Origin: an uncultured Pseudomonadota bacterium
GTDB lineage: Bacteria > Myxococcota_A > Bradymonadia > Bradymonadales > Bradymonadaceae
DNA length: 64,000 nt
Direction of reading: 5' to 3'
NCBI GenBank assembly: GCA_913057905.1
Contig: CAJXPB010000004.1
Coordinates: 62,001 to 126,000 of the forward strand
The translations under genes were made by a program, and so were the position numbers. Shown one piece after another: positions 18,055 to 27,731 of this stretch; position 1 is the first letter of the stretch; each line of letters starts with the position of its first letter. The notes below the pieces were generated by a model, which saw only the letters and a list, made by a program, of their open reading frames with translations, did no database searches and had not been told where the DNA came from.

Positions 18055-19340
18055 GAGGCCCCCTTCGGCTCGGAAGTATCCGGGCTCTCTTCCTCGTCGG
18101 ATTCCGTGCGGATACCCGTGACGACTCGGTCGTCAGGATCGATGTCCCCGCCGCGGATCTCCGTGAACTTCCCGTCGGAGCGGCCGGTCTCGACATGCAC
18201 CTCTGTGGGCTCGCCGTCGACCAGCCGATACACCGTGTCGGTATTTGGCTTTCGTTGCTCGTCCCGCGGGGGGCCGAGCCGGAAGCCGCCGGATTCTTCG
18301 GACTTGGGCGGCAAGAAACGCAGGGCCGTGTTTGGGACGCGCAGGATGTCGGTGCGTCGTCCCGTCTGAATGGTGACCGTGGCGGTCATCCCCGGTCGGA
18401 GCTTTCGTTCGGGATTGTCGACGTCGAGCTCGGCGGTGTAGGTGACGACGTTGTTGGTGACCGTCGGGTTGAGGGCGACGAGTTCGACCTGTGCCTCGAA
18501 GGTCTCGTCGGGCCACGCGTCGACGGTAAAGCTGGCGGATTGACCGGCTTCGACCAGGCTGACGTCGGCTTCATCGATGCCGACGTGTAGTTCCATGTCG
18601 CTGAGGTCCTCGGCGAGCACGAAGAGTTCCGGGGTCTGCAGCGACGCGGCGACGGTATTGCCGGGTTCGACTTTACGATCCAGTACGACGCCGTCGACCG
18701 GCGAATAGACGGTCGCCTTGCTCAGGTCGGTGCGCTGGAGTTTGACCGAGGCACGGGCCTGGGCGATCGACGCCCGTGCCGATTCAACCTGGGCCTGTGC
18801 ACGTTTGCGGGCCGCCCGCGCCTGTTGGAGCGCCTGTTTGGAGGTCGAGCCTTTTTCGTAGAGCGTCTCGGCGCGGTCTTGTTCCAGTCGTGCCTCTTCG
18901 AGCGACGCCTGTGCCTGCTGGAGGCCGGCGCGAGCCTGCGCCAGATTTGCTTCGGCCTGGGCGAGAGAGTTCTCGAGTCGCGTGGTGTCAATTCTCGCGA
19001 GCGGTTGACCCTGGGTGACCCGGTCGTTTTGCTCGACCATCACGTCTTCGATGAGCCCCGAGATCTCCGCACCGACCGTCACCTTGCGCTTCGGCTCCAG
19101 GCTCCCGGTCGCCGTCGCGCTCAGCACGATGTCCCCGCGGTCGACAGCGGCCGTGTGATAAGCGGTTTTCTTGTCGTCATCGCCCAAAAACCACCACGTG
19201 GCGGTCGCGGCGGCTGCTAAAACGACGGTTCCAATCAGAAGCCAGCGGAGGCGGCCGCGCGTGCGGCTGGACTGAAGCGTCCGGCGAACTTCGTCGGACT
19301 TCGATGTGTTTGTCTCGGGGTCGGGGGTCTGTTGTTCCAT
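18051..19340 (-). CDS. MacA-type periplasmic adaptor (HlyD family)
   Basis: This is a 429-residue adaptor with one N-terminal helix (WLLIGTVVLAAAATATWWFLG). A lipoyl-like half (SATATGSLEPKRKVTVGAEISG) is followed by a long Ala/Gln coiled coil (residues 115-200, LAQAEANLAQARAGLQQAQ), the second lipoyl half (VYSPVDGVVLDRKVEPGNTV), and a beta-barrel region ending in an Asp/Glu-rich tail. It links the permease to TolC. As the first gene of the operon it should sit behind the promoter, but I found no convincing boxes in the 176-base gap to the divergent gene. Confidence 0.93.
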   Translation of the reverse strand: MEQQTPDPETNTSKSDEVRRTLQSSRTRGRLRWLLIGTVVLAAAATATWWFLGDDDKKTAYHTAAVDRGDIVLSATATGSLEPKRKVTVGAEISGLIEDVMVEQNDRVTQGQPLARIDTTRLENSLAQAEANLAQARAGLQQAQASLEEARLEQDRAETLYEKGSTSKQALQQARAARKRAQAQVESARASIAQARASVKLQRTDLSKATVYSPVDGVVLDRKVEPGNTVAASLQTPELFVLAEDLSDMELHVGIDEADVSLVEAGQSASFTVDAWPDETFEAQVELVALNPTVTNNVVTYTAELDVDNPERKLRPGMTATVTIQTGRRTDILRVPNTALRFLPPKSEESGGFRLGPPRDEQRKPNTDTVYRLVDGEPTEVHVETGRSDGKFTEIRGGDIDPDDRVVTGIRTESDEEESPDTSEPKGAS

Positions 19341-19516
19341 CGGAATCCGGTGGGGCCTTCGACAGGTGGAAAGACGGCGATCCTTCGCCGTTTTTTCGAT
19401 GCTTAACGCACGACAGCCTCGGTGCGCAACGACGACAGGTCACATTCGAGGCGTGAAATTTCTGCGGTGATGCCCACAATCAACAGAGGCATTTCTACGA
19501 CTCTCTGGAGGTCCGC

Positions 19517-19891
19517 ATGCTGTATCTCGTACTTCGACTGGGTATCAACGCGGTGGCGATCTGGGCTGCCTCGTTGATCGTACCCGGCGTGTTTCTCGAC
19601 ACGGCCCAGATAGGGTCGGTGTTGCTGGTGGCGCTGGTGTTCGGCGTCGTTAATACATTGCTTCGGCCCGTGTTGATGTTCCTGGGGCTTCCATTTCTGC
19701 TGGTGACGTTCGGGCTCTTCGCGATCGTCATCAATGGCATTCTGCTCGAGATCACCGATGTACTTACAGCGGCCTTGACCGTTGATGGGCTGGGGCCTGC
19801 GGTGTTGGGAAGCCTCGTCGTCTCGGCGGTCAGTTGGATGCTCGGCATGCTGCTGGAGGACCCTGCCAACCAACCCGAAACCTCCGAATGA
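19517..19891 (+). CDS. PF04020-type small membrane protein (phage holin family 4)
   Basis: This is a 124-residue protein with four hydrophobic segments. The spacing and the VNTLLRPVLMFLGLPFLLVTFGLF stretch are the hallmarks of the PF04020 family, often labelled holin superfamily IV although it is widespread in genomes without phages. Function unknown. A GGAGG lies five bases before the ATG. A paralogue is encoded at 40001-40363. Confidence 0.8.
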   Translation: MLYLVLRLGINAVAIWAASLIVPGVFLDTAQIGSVLLVALVFGVVNTLLRPVLMFLGLPFLLVTFGLFAIVINGILLEITDVLTAALTVDGLGPAVLGSLVVSAVSWMLGMLLEDPANQPETSE

Positions 19892-19915
19892 CCGCAGAGA
19901 GTCTATGGATTTGAT

Positions 19916-19943
19916 TCGACAGTCGCGCCGCTGGGGCTACAAT
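19916..19943 (+). promoter_or_regulatory. Predicted promoter of the chalcone-isomerase-like gene
   Basis: TCGACA (19916-19921) and TACAAT (19938-19943) are separated by 16 bases and each match the consensus at five of six positions. The predicted transcript has a 5' leader of about 90 nt before ATG 20042. It probably also serves the kinase and regulator downstream. Confidence 0.5.
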
Positions 19944-20041
19944 TAGACCAGTTGTGCATCGAGCAGTCGGCCGCCCATCGAGGGTCGGCCGGATATTTTG
20001 CGACGCCGGGCCATCGTCCGGGTCATCACGGGAGGTCGAAG

Positions 20042-20620
20042 ATGAAGCGTCTGGCAGTCATGGTTGCAACGGTCGGATTGGTCGCACTGGGAATGACCAC
20101 CTCCGCCGCGGCGGCGGAATGTGCAGGGGTGAGCATGCCTGACAAGGCTGAGGTGGGCGGGAAGTCGCTGGTTCTCAACGGGATGGGCATCCGCGAAGCC
20201 ACGATATTTTCGGTGAACGTCTACGTCGCGGGCCTGTACGTGCCGTCGAAGACGTCGAAGGCGAGCGAGGTGATTTCGTCGTCGGTTCCCAAGAAGCTGG
20301 CATTGCAATTTACCAGGGATGTCGACCGCTCCAAGAGCGTCGATGCGTACAAGGAGAGCTTCAAGAAGAACGCCGGAGGCAAGTACGACGATCTGAAGCC
20401 CAAGATCGACCGGTTGCTCGGTTGGATGACCGACATCTCCAATGGTGACAAGATGGTCTATACCTACGTGCCCGACAAAGGGGTGACCGTCGAGATCAAG
20501 GGGGAGACGAAGGGTACCATCGAGGGAGCGGATTTTGCCGAGGCCTTCTTCAAGATCTGGTTTGCCGACCCGCCAAACAAAGGACTCAAAGCCGGGTTGC
20601 TCGGCGGTAAGTGTGGTTGA
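20042..20620 (+). CDS. Secreted chalcone-isomerase-like protein
   Basis: This is a 192-residue protein with signal peptide MKRLAVMVATVGLVALGMTTSAAAA. The mature part carries the chalcone-isomerase-like fold (PF16036): MGIREATIFSVNVYVAGLYVPSK followed by an alternating strand/helix pattern and a C-terminal AFFKIWFADPPN. Bacterial members have no shown isomerase activity; some bind fatty acids or are involved in envelope biology. Start 20042 is supported by GGGAGG ten bases upstream. The sensor kinase starts only 18 bases after its stop, so this protein may provide or affect the signal. Confidence 0.82.
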   Translation: MKRLAVMVATVGLVALGMTTSAAAAECAGVSMPDKAEVGGKSLVLNGMGIREATIFSVNVYVAGLYVPSKTSKASEVISSSVPKKLALQFTRDVDRSKSVDAYKESFKKNAGGKYDDLKPKIDRLLGWMTDISNGDKMVYTYVPDKGVTVEIKGETKGTIEGADFAEAFFKIWFADPPNKGLKAGLLGGKCG

Positions 20621-20638
20621 GTGGAGGAGTCGATTGTC

Positions 20639-21751
20639 GTGACAGAAAAGACGCGTACGGTCTCCGAGGATTTCTACGCCGACGTCTACGAGCGTGCCCC
20701 GGACATGTATTGTTCGGTCGATGTTCATAGCGGTGAAATCACCCGGTGCAATCTGACGTATGCCGATGAGATCGGTCTCGAGCGGGATGACATTCTGGGG
20801 TCGGATGCCCTCGAGTACTACGCCGAGGAATCCGAAGGTGAGGTGCTCAAGGCCCGCGAGCAGGTGCGTAGCGGTGAGCCCGTCGAGAACGTCGACGTCC
20901 GGGTTCGGCGGGCGGACGGGTCGACCTTCGGGGCGCTCCTGAGTGCGACGCCCATCCGAGAAGACGGGGACGTCGTCGGTTTGCGGGCGGCCCTGCGAGA
21001 CGTCTCCGAGCTCATGGAGGCTGAACGCGAGTTTCGTGAACAGACCCGACAACTGAAACAATCGAACGAGGAGCTCGAGCAATTCGCGTATCTGGCTTCG
21101 CACGATCTGCAGGAACCACTGCGGATGGTTGCCAGCTACACTCAGTTGTTGGCTCGGCGGTATGAAGACGAGCTCGATGAGCGCGCCCAGAAGTACATCG
21201 GCTACGCGGTCGAAGGGGCCGAGCGGATGAAGGCGCTGTTAAACGACCTGCTGCAGTACTCACGGGTCGGCCGTCCGAACGAGAGCATGGAGGCAGTCGA
21301 TCTGAACAGCGTGCTGGAGTCGGTGACGTCCAATCTGATGATTCAAATTCGACAGACGGGGGCCGAGGTCGACGTCGACGAACTGCCCGTCGTTCACGGG
21401 AATCGCACGATGTTGAATAGCCTGTTTCAGAATCTGATCGGAAACGGAATCAAATTCAATGATTCGTCGAGTCCCCGGGTGACAGTGAGTGTGGCCGACA
21501 CCGACGACGACCAGGTCACCGTCGAGGTCAGGGACAATGGCGTCGGGTTCGATCCCGCCAATGCCGACCGCATGTTTCAGATGTTCCAGAGATTGAATGA
21601 GCGCGGAGACTTCGAGGGGACCGGCACCGGTCTGGCCATCGTCAAGAAGATCGTCGAGGCCCACGAAGGCACCGTGTCGGCCGATTCAACGCCCGGGGAG
21701 GGGAGCACATTTCGTGTGACGTTGCCCCTCGCTGACAATTCGTTCGATTGA
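20639..21751 (+). CDS. PAS-domain sensor histidine kinase
   Basis: This is a 370-residue cytoplasmic kinase without membrane segments. Residues 10-125 are a PAS domain ([18 protein letters not shown]), followed by a coiled-coil linker. The phosphoacceptor sequence [19 protein letters not shown] (His near residue 155) and its ATPase half match the cyanobacterial phytochrome Cph1 subtype: N-box NLIGNGIKF near 265, G1 DNGVGF near 299, and G2 [11 protein letters not shown] near 327. GTG 20639 is preferred because GGAGGAG is at 20623-20629; a GTG at 20621 would lack a site. It phosphorylates the response regulator that follows. Confidence 0.9.
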   Translation: MTEKTRTVSEDFYADVYERAPDMYCSVDVHSGEITRCNLTYADEIGLERDDILGSDALEYYAEESEGEVLKAREQVRSGEPVENVDVRVRRADGSTFGALLSATPIREDGDVVGLRAALRDVSELMEAEREFREQTRQLKQSNEELEQFAYLASHDLQEPLRMVASYTQLLARRYEDELDERAQKYIGYAVEGAERMKALLNDLLQYSRVGRPNESMEAVDLNSVLESVTSNLMIQIRQTGAEVDVDELPVVHGNRTMLNSLFQNLIGNGIKFNDSSSPRVTVSVADTDDDQVTVEVRDNGVGFDPANADRMFQMFQRLNERGDFEGTGTGLAIVKKIVEAHEGTVSADSTPGEGSTFRVTLPLADNSFD

Positions 21752-21776
21752 GCTTTCAAAGCCACCTCGGAGAACA

Positions 21777-22217
21777 ATGACAGACAACGAGCGTTCGGCC
21801 GAAGTTTTGCTGGTCGAGGACAATCCGGCGGATGTCGACCTGACCCGGGAGAGCCTGGATGAGGCACGCGTACTCTGCAATCTCCATGTGACCAACGACG
21901 GGGTCGAGGCGATGCGGTTTCTCCGCAAGGAGGATGAATACGCCGAGGCTCCGACGCCGGACCTCGTCTTGCTGGATCTGAACCTGCCGAAAATGGACGG
22001 TCGTGAGGTGCTCGAAAAGTGCAAGGACGACGAGCAACTCCGCCGGATCCCGATCGTCGTGTTGACGTCATCGCAGGCCGAGATCGACATCCAGAAGGCC
22101 TACGACCTCCACGCCAACTCCTACGTGGTCAAACCCGTCGATCTCGACCAATTCGTCGACATCATGGAGAGCATCGGCGGCTTTTGGCTCCGCGTGGTTC
22201 GATCGGCGACTGATTAG
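21777..22217 (+). CDS. Rcp1-like single-domain response regulator
   Basis: This is a 146-residue CheY-like receiver with no output domain. Phosphoacceptor Asp lies in [12 protein letters not shown] near residue 66, the acidic pair in VEDNPADVD near 14, Thr in VVLTSS near 96, and Lys in VVKPVD near 118. The extended loops and [12 protein letters not shown] match Rcp1, the partner of phytochrome-like kinases. It sits 26 bases after the kinase and is presumably its substrate. Output would be by protein contact, not by DNA binding. Confidence 0.92.
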   Translation: MTDNERSAEVLLVEDNPADVDLTRESLDEARVLCNLHVTNDGVEAMRFLRKEDEYAEAPTPDLVLLDLNLPKMDGREVLEKCKDDEQLRRIPIVVLTSSQAEIDIQKAYDLHANSYVVKPVDLDQFVDIMESIGGFWLRVVRSATD

Positions 22218-22231
22218 TGCTTGGCCAATGT

Positions 22232-23425
22232 TCACTCGGCCGAGACCTCGACGCCTTCGGCCACCGAGCGGGCCAACTGCCGGGCCGACTCCACGGTATC
22301 GGCCCGGCCGAGCCCCACACCCATCCTGCGTCCCGCATACATTGACGGTTTTCCGAAGATGCGCAGGTCTGTTCCCGGCGTGCGTAACGGCTCCGTGTCG
22401 ACCCGATAGGTGGGATTGTCTCCGTCGGAGTCGGCCAGAACAACGGCCGAGGCTGACGGCGAGATCAGCTCGATCTCGTCGGGAATCGACAGGCCCATCA
22501 CCGCCCGTGCGTGGAGTGCGAACTCGCTGAGGTCCTGGCTGATCATCGTGACCATGCCGGTGTCGTGGGGACGGGGCGAAAGCTCGCTGAAGTAGACGTC
22601 GTCACCGGCGATGAAGAGTTCCACGCCGAAGAGCCCCGCGCCGCCGAGTTCGTCGGTGACCTCCCGGGTCATCGACTTGCATGTCTCCAGGATCGCGGGG
22701 TCGAGCCCGGCGGGCTGCCACGATTCCCGGTAATCACCGTCGGCCTGCGTGTGGGCGACGGGCGGGCAGAAGGTGGTGCCGTCGCGATGCCGGACCGTCA
22801 GCAGGGTGATCTCGGTGTCGAACTCGACGAATCCCTCGACGATAACGCGGGTCGATTGACCCCGGCTGCCCGAGATTGCTTCCTGCCAGCCCGGCTCGAC
22901 GTCCTCGGCAGAGTGGAGGGTGGATTGGCCCTTTCCACTCGACGACATCACGGGTTTGACCACACAGGGAAAGCCGACGTCCTCGACGGCGGCCTGGAAG
23001 CTTTCCAGGTCGTCTGCGAAGGCGTACGGCGAGGTCGGAAGCCCCAGGTCTTCTGCGACGACTCGTCGGATGTACTCGCGGTCCATCGTCAGTCGGGTCG
23101 CTCTCGCCGTCGGAATGACGTTGTAACCCTCCTCCTCGAGCTCGATCAGTGTATCGGTGGCGATCGCTTCGATCTCGGGTACGATGGCATCGGGATCCAT
23201 CGATTCGACGAGCTGACGGACCGCCTGACCATCCTGCATGTCGATAACACCGGAGGTGTGGGCGACCTGCATGGCCGGGGCGTCGGCGTAGCTGTCGACG
23301 GCGATGACCTCCGCGCCGAGTCGCATCGCCTCGATGGCGAATTCCTTGCCGAGCTCGCCGGAGCCCATCAGCAGAATTTGAAATGCGTCTTGATGTCGAG
23401 GGGTTCCGAATTCAAACGTGGCCAT
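22232..23425 (-). CDS. purT: Formate-dependent GAR transformylase PurT
   Basis: This is a 397-residue ATP-grasp enzyme that makes formylglycinamide ribonucleotide from formate, ATP and GAR in purine synthesis, an alternative to the folate-dependent PurN. The family sequence is clear: LLMGSGELGKEFAIEAMRLGAEVIAVDSY at the N-terminus, PEIEAIAT near residue 82, SSGKGQS near 165, and SPRPHDTGMVTMIS near 285. ATG 23425 gives the standard length. It is transcribed towards the response regulator, with only 14 bases between their stops. Confidence 0.96.
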   Translation of the reverse strand: MATFEFGTPRHQDAFQILLMGSGELGKEFAIEAMRLGAEVIAVDSYADAPAMQVAHTSGVIDMQDGQAVRQLVESMDPDAIVPEIEAIATDTLIELEEEGYNVIPTARATRLTMDREYIRRVVAEDLGLPTSPYAFADDLESFQAAVEDVGFPCVVKPVMSSSGKGQSTLHSAEDVEPGWQEAISGSRGQSTRVIVEGFVEFDTEITLLTVRHRDGTTFCPPVAHTQADGDYRESWQPAGLDPAILETCKSMTREVTDELGGAGLFGVELFIAGDDVYFSELSPRPHDTGMVTMISQDLSEFALHARAVMGLSIPDEIELISPSASAVVLADSDGDNPTYRVDTEPLRTPGTDLRIFGKPSMYAGRRMGVGLGRADTVESARQLARSVAEGVEVSAE

Positions 23426-23514
23426 GGGCTGCTCCGGGCTGCGTTGGGGTGTCTCGAGCGACTCACCGTTTCGACTACAGTGATCGCGTCTCCATCTCAA
23501 GACATGGAAGAGAC

Positions 23515-23549
23515 AAAAAAATGCCCCCTGTCGGAGGTCGACAGGGGGC
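23515..23549 (-). terminator. Intrinsic terminator of the esterase gene
   Basis: GCCCCCTGTC (23523-23532) pairs with GACAGGGGGC (23540-23549). On the minus strand the stem is followed by a run of seven T (23515-23521). It lies about 30 bases past the stop of the leftward esterase gene. Confidence 0.9.
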
Positions 23550-23579
23550 AACGGGTCGGGTCTGCGTCGGTCCGGTCAG

Positions 23580-26039
23580 TTAGTTGGTGACCCGGTCGGC
23601 GAATCCGGCCAACTGCGAATCGTACTCCCAGTTGGAGTCGAAGTAACCGGCTGCCACCGCGCTCTGGGAATCGCGCACGTAGAAGTCGGGCATGCCGCTA
23701 CGCGAGCTGAACGGCGAGAAGCCCAGCAGTTGGGTGTTGCCGCCCGAGGCGTACCAGGCGAGGGCCATGCCGTCGCCCTCCGCGAAGGTGAAGATTCCGA
23801 GGGCACCCTCCATCGTGTTGCCACCGACCTCGATGGCGGATTCGTTGTAGCTGAAGGGAAGCGACTCGTGGTTCGGCAAATCTTCAAATGGGATGCCCAT
23901 GTAGATGATGTTTCGGTCCTGGCGGACCTCGTCGGTCAACTGGGAATAGGGCATTGCACAGGCGTGTCCGTTGCCTCGGACACTCCAGACGCTGGTCAGA
24001 TACGCAGCGAAGTGCTTGTAGTCGACCGACGCATCCCGGGAGTAGACGAAGCAGAAGGGCTCGCGGAAGACCTGATTGACCGGGCCGGTCTGGCCGACCT
24101 TCTTGCCGGATTGTGGTCCGATTTCCATCGTCCCATCGGTTACCGACTGACTGGAGCCGTCGATGGTGATCTCGTCGATGCCCTTGGCAGTCAGGGCCGT
24201 CCCGTCGAGTGTCATCGAGCGGACGTTTTCAGTCGTCAGATCGACTTCGGTATCGCTGACCTTCTCCGAGGTGATCGTCGAGTCTTCGAAGGGGTTGGCC
24301 CGCGATTGAATCGTCACGTAGCTGTTGGTCGGCGAGTAGTAGGGGCCGGGGGTCTTGAAGCTGAAGTCCAGTGAATTCGGATCCAGCGTGTGGTTTTCCA
24401 TGAAGGTCCACATGTCCGGCAGGTCGACGCAGTCCGTGCCTTCGGCGGCGTCGCCGTCCCACCAGTGGTCCTTGCCGGGCACGAGGTTCCAGACGTAATC
24501 GTCGGTCACATCGCTCATCGCATCGCGCATACGCTCACCTTCGGAGACGGGGACGTTTCGGTCCTCGCCGCCGTGCAGAATATAGGCGCCGCGCTTCTCC
24601 AGGTTCGACATGTACTCCAGGGTCTCCCAGTGGGCACGGGCCGACTGGAAGGGCTCGCCGGGCGGCTCCTGCCCGCGGCCGCCGTAGTTGTAGTAGGTCG
24701 ACCAGCCGGCGCTCGGCGCCACACTGGCGAAGGTGCCGGGGTGAAAGACACCGAAGTGCCAGGTGCCGTGGCCGCCCATCGAGTGGCCTGTGACGTGGAT
24801 GCGAGTCGGGTCGATGTTGAATTGACTCCGGGCGTCTTCCATCGCCGCCATGCCGTTGAAGTGGCCCCATTCCTCCCAGTCAAAGCCGTAGCGGCGACGG
24901 TTGGTCGGGACGACGATGTAGGCCCAGTCTTTTTGCGAGTAGGAGTTGGCCTGGCCCGAGGCTTCGACGCTGGCTCCATGCAGCGACAGGACCAGTCCGT
25001 AGTCTTTGTCCGCCTCGAAGTTCGACGGTGGGCGTACGGCGTAGTATTGCACCGAGCCGTCGACGTCCGATCGGAAGGTCCGCTCGAACTGGCTGTTACG
25101 CTCGACGGTATTCAGGTCGACATCGACCTCCCATGCCGTCTCCATGGCGCAGCTGTCGAGCTGCAGGGTCACGGTGTGGGTCGTGTCGGCACTCTGCCAG
25201 GCCTGTTTGGGGTCTAATTTGAAGGGGATCTGTGTGACGGCGTCGGCGGAGAGGCCCTCCAGTTCGATCGTTGTGGCGTTGAAGTTGTCGTCTTCGAGTA
25301 CCCGAGCCTTCACCTCCCGCAGGTAGTGTCCCGAGAGGTTCAGCGTCTGCATGCCCACGTACTGGGTCCTGTCACTCCCGACGCGCAGGGTCGGCTTCGT
25401 GATATCCTGTTTGTTGAAGAAGACAGAATCCGGGGTCTCATACAGTTCGAATTTGGCGCCTCGACCCATCGAGTAGAGTCCAACGATGTGGTTCGTACCC
25501 TCTTTGAGGCGCACGGGGACTCGTTTGTCGCCGAACCCATAGATGTCGCCGGTCATTCGTCGGTCGTTGACCCAGACTCGTTGGGCGGCGTCCGCACGAG
25601 CCACGAGAGTCTTCGGGGCGTCGGCTTCAATTCGGACGGCCGCGTACACTGCGTCGGCACCGCCGAGTGCGCTGAAGCTTCCGTTGTCCTGAGGGGTCAC
25701 CGATCCCCAGTAGGCACCGTAGGCCTGACTTCCCGGTGTGGGGGCCTCGAAGCTGCCGTCGGAGAGTGCGGCGCCTACCCCGGAGAGGTCGCTGCTATTT
25801 GCATCGACTACCGCGAGTTTTCCGAAGTCGATCTCCGAGATCTCCGAGACGGCACCCGGTGTCGATTCCTGACACTCGGGGAGCGGATTCATGTCGCCGC
25901 CATCGGGGACATCGGTTGCATCGCCCTGTCCGGCGTCGGGGTTAGGCGTGCCCGAGTCGGAGGGGCCGCAGCCAGAAAGGAACAGCAAGAGGGTGGCAGC
26001 CAGGGCCAAGCTGCGTCCAAAGGGTCGTAACAGCGTCAT
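23580..26039 (-). CDS. Large lipoprotein with an alpha/beta-hydrolase (esterase/prolyl-oligopeptidase-like) domain
   Basis: This is an 819-residue surface or periplasmic lipoprotein. A signal peptide with lipobox FLSGC is followed by an Asp/Gly-rich linker (PNPDAGQGDATDVPDGGD). Residues 60-330 are beta-rich. The hydrolase core starts near residue 335 with LVLSLHGA, has the nucleophile motif GHSMGGHGTWHF near 410 and a possible catalytic His in VPGKDHWWD near 520. A further 270-residue beta domain of unknown role ends the protein. Prolyl-oligopeptidase-like esterases and polyester depolymerases share these motifs; the substrate cannot be named. ATG 26039 has GAGG upstream; a longer TTG start is less likely. 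Confidence 0.82.
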   Translation of the reverse strand: MTLLRPFGRSLALAATLLLFLSGCGPSDSGTPNPDAGQGDATDVPDGGDMNPLPECQESTPGAVSEISEIDFGKLAVVDANSSDLSGVGAALSDGSFEAPTPGSQAYGAYWGSVTPQDNGSFSALGGADAVYAAVRIEADAPKTLVARADAAQRVWVNDRRMTGDIYGFGDKRVPVRLKEGTNHIVGLYSMGRGAKFELYETPDSVFFNKQDITKPTLRVGSDRTQYVGMQTLNLSGHYLREVKARVLEDDNFNATTIELEGLSADAVTQIPFKLDPKQAWQSADTTHTVTLQLDSCAMETAWEVDVDLNTVERNSQFERTFRSDVDGSVQYYAVRPPSNFEADKDYGLVLSLHGASVEASGQANSYSQKDWAYIVVPTNRRRYGFDWEEWGHFNGMAAMEDARSQFNIDPTRIHVTGHSMGGHGTWHFGVFHPGTFASVAPSAGWSTYYNYGGRGQEPPGEPFQSARAHWETLEYMSNLEKRGAYILHGGEDRNVPVSEGERMRDAMSDVTDDYVWNLVPGKDHWWDGDAAEGTDCVDLPDMWTFMENHTLDPNSLDFSFKTPGPYYSPTNSYVTIQSRANPFEDSTITSEKVSDTEVDLTTENVRSMTLDGTALTAKGIDEITIDGSSQSVTDGTMEIGPQSGKKVGQTGPVNQVFREPFCFVYSRDASVDYKHFAAYLTSVWSVRGNGHACAMPYSQLTDEVRQDRNIIYMGIPFEDLPNHESLPFSYNESAIEVGGNTMEGALGIFTFAEGDGMALAWYASGGNTQLLGFSPFSSRSGMPDFYVRDSQSAVAAGYFDSNWEYDSQLAGFADRVTN

Positions 26040-26330
26040 CCGTGTAGCCTCGTGTCGCAAAAGTGCCGCAAACGTGGGTGAGAGCCTCAGATTCTCCGCT
26101 TACCTATAACACGTGGGAGTCCGAGTCGCAAAATCCCGATGAAGTTGCTAGGAATTCGGCGTTGGATGCCGATACTGCGTGCGCGTTTGACTCCTCGGCC
26201 GCGGAGGCGACATTTAAGCCACAGGCAGTTGACGTCTATTCGGAGCGCACTCTCGGGGGATTGCTGTCGATCCGATTGGTGCGCGGCACAGGGTCTGGTC
26301 GTGGGTCGGTATGGCCCGGAGGATGATGTT

Positions 26331-27653
26331 ATGAGTCGAACGAGCAGCGAAAAGATGGCAGTGTTGATCCCCGGAATGGGGGCCGTCGGTACGACGACGA
26401 TCGCCGGGGTGATGGCTGCCCGTCGTGGGTTGGCCGAGCCTATCGGCAGTCTGGCGGAATTCGGGCGGTTGCAGCAGGATGGTGAGACCGTCCCCCTCCG
26501 GCAGGTCGTCGATATGACCAGTCTGGGCGACCTTGTCTTCGGGGGATGGGACATCTTCGAAGATTCGGCGTACGAGGCCGCGCGTTCCGCCGGGGTCTTA
26601 TCGGATCGCCATCTCGATCTGCTGCGCGACGAACTCGAGGCGATCGAGCCGATGTCTGCGGTCTTCGACAAGGAGTTCGTCCGGAACCTCGATGGTCCGA
26701 ACGTCAAGCCGACGGCATCCAAGATGGAGTGGGCCGAGGCGTTGATGGACGACATCGACGGGTTCATGTCCCGCAACGAGTGCGACCGGGGTGTCGGCAT
26801 CTGGTGCGGATCGACGGAGGTGCATGTGGACATCGAGGATGTCCACCTGTCGCTGGAGGCCTTCGAGGAGGGGCTGCGTGACAGCCACCCCGCGATCAGC
26901 CCCACGATGATCTACGCCTACGCTCATCTGCGGTCGGGGCTACCCTTTGTGAATGCGGCGCCGAACCGGGCCCTGGACATCCCCGCCATGGTTGAGTTGG
27001 CGCGGCGCGAGAGACTGCCCGTGGCCGGCAAGGATCTCAAGACCGGACAGACCCTGATGAAGACGATCCTGGCGCCAGGCCTGGCTGCTCGGAATCTGAA
27101 GGTTCGCGGATGGTATTCGACGAATATCCTGGGGAACCGGGACGGGGCCGTGTTGAACGACCCTGGTTCGTTTCGAACCAAAGAGGAGTCGAAGCTGTCG
27201 GTTCTGGACTCGATCTTTGACACGCAGGATCAACCGGAGCTGTACGGGGACATCCAACACAAGGTTCGCATCGACTACTACCCGCCGCGCGGTGACAATA
27301 AAGAGGGCTGGGATAATATCGATTTTTCGGGCTGGATGGATTACCCGATGCAGATCAAGATCAACTTCCTGTGCCGCGATTCAATTCTCGCTGCACCGCT
27401 GGTGCTGGATCTTGCGCTGTTTACCGATCTGGCTCGGCGCCGCGGGTTGTCCGGCCCCCAGGAGTGGCTGTCGTTTTACTTCAAGAGCCCGCAGGTTCGG
27501 GGTGGTCGAGTCCCGGTCCACAGCCTCTTCGAACAATACGCGATGCTGACCGGGCAGCTTCAGGAATTTGCGTCGGCGACCGCCGATCAGACGTACCGGT
27601 ATCGTCGGGACGACGAGAGGCACCAGGCCGCGGCCGAGGCGACCGGAGAGTGA
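26331..27653 (+). CDS. ino1: Inositol-3-phosphate synthase
   Basis: This is a 440-residue enzyme converting glucose 6-phosphate to inositol 3-phosphate with NAD+. The N-terminal dinucleotide turn IPGMGAVGTTTIAG (residues 13-26), the NRALDIPAMVELARRE segment near 218, and the conserved GKDLKTGQTLMKT near 240 belong to the family, as does GWYSTNILGNRDG near 265. It provides inositol for phosphatidylinositol or other derivatives. GGAGG lies 12 bases before the ATG. The 290 bases upstream share no clear promoter with the divergent esterase. Confidence 0.93.
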   Translation: MSRTSSEKMAVLIPGMGAVGTTTIAGVMAARRGLAEPIGSLAEFGRLQQDGETVPLRQVVDMTSLGDLVFGGWDIFEDSAYEAARSAGVLSDRHLDLLRDELEAIEPMSAVFDKEFVRNLDGPNVKPTASKMEWAEALMDDIDGFMSRNECDRGVGIWCGSTEVHVDIEDVHLSLEAFEEGLRDSHPAISPTMIYAYAHLRSGLPFVNAAPNRALDIPAMVELARRERLPVAGKDLKTGQTLMKTILAPGLAARNLKVRGWYSTNILGNRDGAVLNDPGSFRTKEESKLSVLDSIFDTQDQPELYGDIQHKVRIDYYPPRGDNKEGWDNIDFSGWMDYPMQIKINFLCRDSILAAPLVLDLALFTDLARRRGLSGPQEWLSFYFKSPQVRGGRVPVHSLFEQYAMLTGQLQEFASATADQTYRYRRDDERHQAAAEATGE

Positions 27654-27731
27654 TGGGGTTGGTGCACCGATGGGGTCGTGATAGAGGCGTGGGTGAGTGT
27701 CCATCGCATCTCGCACCCCCGGGAGCACCGC

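Noticed and set aside
19403..19873. 156-residue minus-strand ORF opposite the PF04020 gene
   Set aside because: Antisense shadow, Gln/His/Arg-rich with no domains.
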